Source of the DNA: Lineus longissimus
Lineage: Eukaryota > Nemertea > Pilidiophora > Heteronemertea > Lineidae
Direction of reading: 5' to 3'
Assembly: GCF_910592395.1 (NCBI RefSeq)
Contig: NC_088318.1
Span: forward strand, 11,408,349-11,472,348
DNA length: 64,000 nucleotides
The number at the start of each line of letters is the position of its first letter. Position 1 is the first letter of the stretch. The position numbers and the translations under genes are program-made. Of this stretch, positions 61,901 through 64,000 are shown in pieces. The notes under the pieces were generated by a model that was not told the DNA's origin, did no database searches, and saw only the letters and a list, made by a program, of their open reading frames with translations.

Positions 61901-64000
61901 TGGCGCCTCGGTTTCTTCAGATGGTGACTCAGTTTCCGCTGCTGTGGCTTCAGTCTCAGCAGATGGAGCCTCCGTCTCTTCAGATTGGGATTCGGTTTCC
62001 TCAGCAGTGGCTTCAGTCTCAGCAGATGGAACCTCGGTCTCTACAGATGGGGACTCAGTTTCCTCAGCAGTGGCTTCAGTCTCAAGAGATGGAGCCTCGG
62101 TCTCTTCAGATGGGGACTCAGTTTCCGCTGCTGTGGCTTCAGTCTCAGCAGATGGAGCCTCCGTCTCTACAGATGGGGACTCAGTTTCCTCAGCAGTGGC
62201 TTCAGTCTCAGCAGATGGAGCCTCGGTCTCTACGGTTGGTGACTCAGTTTCTTCTACTGTGCCTTCAGTCTCAGCAGATGGAGCCTCGGTCTCTTCAGAT
62301 GGGGACTCGGTTTCCTCAGCAGTGGCTTCAGTCTCAGCAGATGGAACCTCGGTCTCTTCAGATGGGGACTCAGTTTCCTCAGCTGTGGCTGCGGTCTCAG
62401 CAGATGGAGCCTCGGTCTCTTCGGATGGTGACTCAGTTTCCACTACTGCGGCTTCAGTCTCAGCAGATGGAGCCTCGGTCTCTTCAGATGGTGACTCGGT
62501 TTCCTCAACAGTGGCTTCAGTCTCAGCAGATGGAACCTCAGTCTCTTCAGATGGGGACTCGGTTTCCTCAGCAGTGACTTCAGTCTCAGAAGATGGAGCC
62601 TCGGTCTCTTCAGATGGGGACTCAGTTTCCTCAGCACTGGCTTCAGTCTCAGCGGATGGAGCCTCGGTCTCTTCAGATGGGGACTCAGTTTTCTCAGCTG
62701 TGGCTGCGGTCTCAGCAGATGGAGCCTCGGTCTCTTCGGATGGTGACTCAGTTTCCTCTACTTCTGCTTCTGTCTCAGAAGATGGAGCCTCGGTCTCTTC
62801 AGATGGGGACTCAGTTTCTGCTGCTGTGGCTTCAGTCTCAGCAGATGGAGCCTCAGTCTCTACGGATGGTGACTCAGTTTCCTCAGCAGTTGCTTCAGTC
62901 TCAGCCACTGGAGCCTCGGTCTCTTCAGATAAGGACTCGGTTTCCTCAACATTGGCTTCAGTCTCAGCAGATGGAGCCTCGGTCTCTTCAGATGGGGACT
63001 CAGTTTCCTCTATTGCGGCTTCAGTCTCAGCAGATGGCGCCTCGGTTTCTTCAGATGGTGACTCAGTTTCCGCTGCTGTGGCTTCAGTCTCAGCAGATGG
63101 AGCCTCCGTCTCTTCAGATTGGGATTCGGTTTCCTCAGCAGTGGCTTCAGTCTCAGCAGATGGAACCTCGGTCTCTACAGATGGGGACTCAGTTTCCTCA
63201 GCAGTGGCTTCAGTCTCAGCAGATGGAGCCTCGGTCTCTTCAGATGGGGACTCAGTTTCCGCTGCTGTGGCTTCAGTCTCAGCAGATGGAGCCTCCGTCT
63301 CTACAGATGGGGACTCAGTTTCCTCAGCAGTGGCTTCAGTCTCAGCAGATGGAGCCTCGGTCTCTACGGTTGGTGACTCAGTTTCTTCTACTGTGCCTTC
63401 AGTCTCAGCAGATGGAGCCTCGGTCTCTTCAGATGGGGACTTGGTTTCCTCAGCAGTGGCTTCAGTCTCAGCAGATGGAGCCTCGGTCTCTTCAGATGGG
63501 GACTCAGTTTCCTCAGCACTGGCTTCAGTCTCAGCAGATGGAGCCTCGGTCTCTTCAGATGGGGACTCAGTTTTCTCAGCTGTGGCTTCAGTCTCAGCAG
63601 ATGGAGCCTCAGTCTCTACGGATGGTGACTCAGTTTCCTCTACTGCGGCTTCAGTCTCAGCAGTTGGCGCCTCGGTTTCTTCAGATGGGGATTCAGTTTC
63701 TTCTGCTGTGGCTTCAGTCTCAGCAGATGGAGCCTCCGTCTCTTCGGATGGTAACTCGGTTTCCTCAGCAGTGGCTTCAGTCTCAGCAGATGGAGCCTCG
63801 GTCTCTTCAGATGGGGACTCAGTTTCTTCAGCAGTGACTTCAGTCTCAGAAGATGGAGCCTCGGTCTCTTCAGATGGGGACTCAGTTTCCTCAGCTGTGG
63901 CTGCGGCCTCGGTCTCTACGGTTGGTGACTCAGTTTCCTCAGCAGTGGCTTCAGTCTCAGCCACTGAAGCCTCAGTCTCTTCAGATGGGGACTCGGTTTC
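52969..64000 (-). CDS. giant acidic repeat protein with five pacifastin-type domains (5' end outside)
   Basis: Exons on the minus strand: >64000-55654, 55108-54959, 54791-54672, 54544-54380, 53974-53735, 53066-52969 (TGA at 52971-52969). All five introns are phase 1 and fall in the same place, after the first Cys of a CxxPG-like motif. The giant exon is open over 8.3 kb: about 130 copies of a 21-residue unit (ETESPSEETEAP followed by SAETEATAE), with some eight Glu per unit and almost no Lys or Arg. Then come five domains of pattern C-x13-CNxCxC-x3-G-x4-CT-x3-C (for example CNTCTCDESGFVQACTLMAC), matching pacifastin protease-inhibitor domains apart from a slightly longer first spacing. The last ends CTKALCR. 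A secreted, strongly polyanionic, possibly O-glycosylated or phosphorylated matrix or mucus protein is inferred; the signal peptide lies beyond the right edge. Confidence 0.85.
55338..55528. mobile_element. foldback (palindromic) element in an intron
   Basis: About 46 bases at 55338-55384 are inverted at 55484-55528 (shared CAACATGAAA and TTCAGGAA), and an inner hairpin pairs ATCGATGGACT (55394) with AGTCCATCGAT (55425). The whole can fold into one long stem. It sits in the intron 55653-55109 of the giant gene. A MITE is the likely identity. Confidence 0.7.
55690..64000 (-). repeat. 63-bp coding tandem repeat, about 130 copies, open at right edge
   Basis: A 63-bp unit, read CTTCAGTCTCAGCAGATGGA on the plus strand, repeats with single-base variants across the whole giant exon. 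Unit length is a multiple of three, so copy changes keep frame. Variation clusters at a few codons (A/T/V before AEE, E/V before ETEAP, S/T before P). The array continues past 64000. Opposite-strand open frames over the same bases are by-products of the periodicity. Confidence 0.97.
59030..63050 (-). repeat. higher-order repeat, two copies with 2001-bp period
   Basis: Segments 59030-61040 and 61031-63050 match base for base apart from scattered changes, at an offset of 2001. A shortened unit lacking 15 bp (GTGGCTGCGGCCTCGG) marks each copy. The preceding landmark ATGGAGCC falls at 59221, 61222 and 63853, so spacings are 2001 and 2631. 2001 equals 32 x 63 - 15, and 2631 equals 2001 + 10 x 63. 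A third copy therefore starts near 63655 and runs off the window. Confidence 0.9.

Noticed and set aside
55671-63837. Long plus-strand open frames over the repeat array, including stretches of 400-470 codons
   Set aside because: They follow from a stop-free 63-bp period read in other frames. The minus frame continues into the cysteine domains with correct splice sites; the plus frames lead nowhere.

Overview
The window is a stretch of nuclear DNA from an invertebrate animal. The genes have phased introns with GT-AG borders and are bilaterian-like: CNOT1, an intron-rich HSC70, an otopetrin, an ethanolamine kinase and a pacifastin-domain protein. Pogo/Tigger and Harbinger DNA transposon relics, foldback elements and minisatellites lie between and inside them. 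I cannot name the species; a marine spiralian or invertebrate deuterostome would fit.

Layout. (1) 1-15.2 kb, minus strand: the N-terminal 1535 codons of CNOT1, scaffold of the CCR4-NOT deadenylase, in 28 coding exons with the rest beyond the left edge. Ten of its introns carry well-formed box C/D snoRNA candidates and an eleventh carries a decayed one. (2) 15.2-18.2 kb: gene-poor. (3) 18.25-18.9 kb, plus: a two-exon gene for a small secreted six-cysteine peptide of unknown function. (4) 19.2-21.06 kb: a 58-bp minisatellite. (5) 21.5-23.86 kb, minus: an intronless-CDS ankyrin repeat protein with a C-terminal SOCS box. (6) 24-32 kb: repeat-rich DNA with inverted and tandem duplications and a small element visible by comparison with an unoccupied duplicate. 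(7) 33.2-38.3 kb, minus: an ethanolamine-kinase-like gene; its large intron holds a dead Tigger element nested in an older inverted-repeat element. (8) 40.1-44.8 kb, plus: an otopetrin proton channel, whose first intron seen here holds a Harbinger relic. (9) 44.9-50.3 kb, minus: a constitutive-type HSP70 of 644 residues ending in EEVD, with a 5' UTR intron. (10) 52.97 kb to the right edge, minus: a giant gene. One exon of more than 8.3 kb codes for about 130 copies of a 21-residue Glu/Thr/Ser/Pro/Ala repeat, followed by five pacifastin-type cysteine domains, one per small exon.

The genes do not form one pathway. Two features stand out. First, the CNOT1 introns hold a snoRNA nest in which one scaffold seems to have been copied and retargeted between 18S and 28S rRNA. 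Second, the giant acidic repeat protein has a higher-order repeat period of 2001 bp (32 x 63 - 15).
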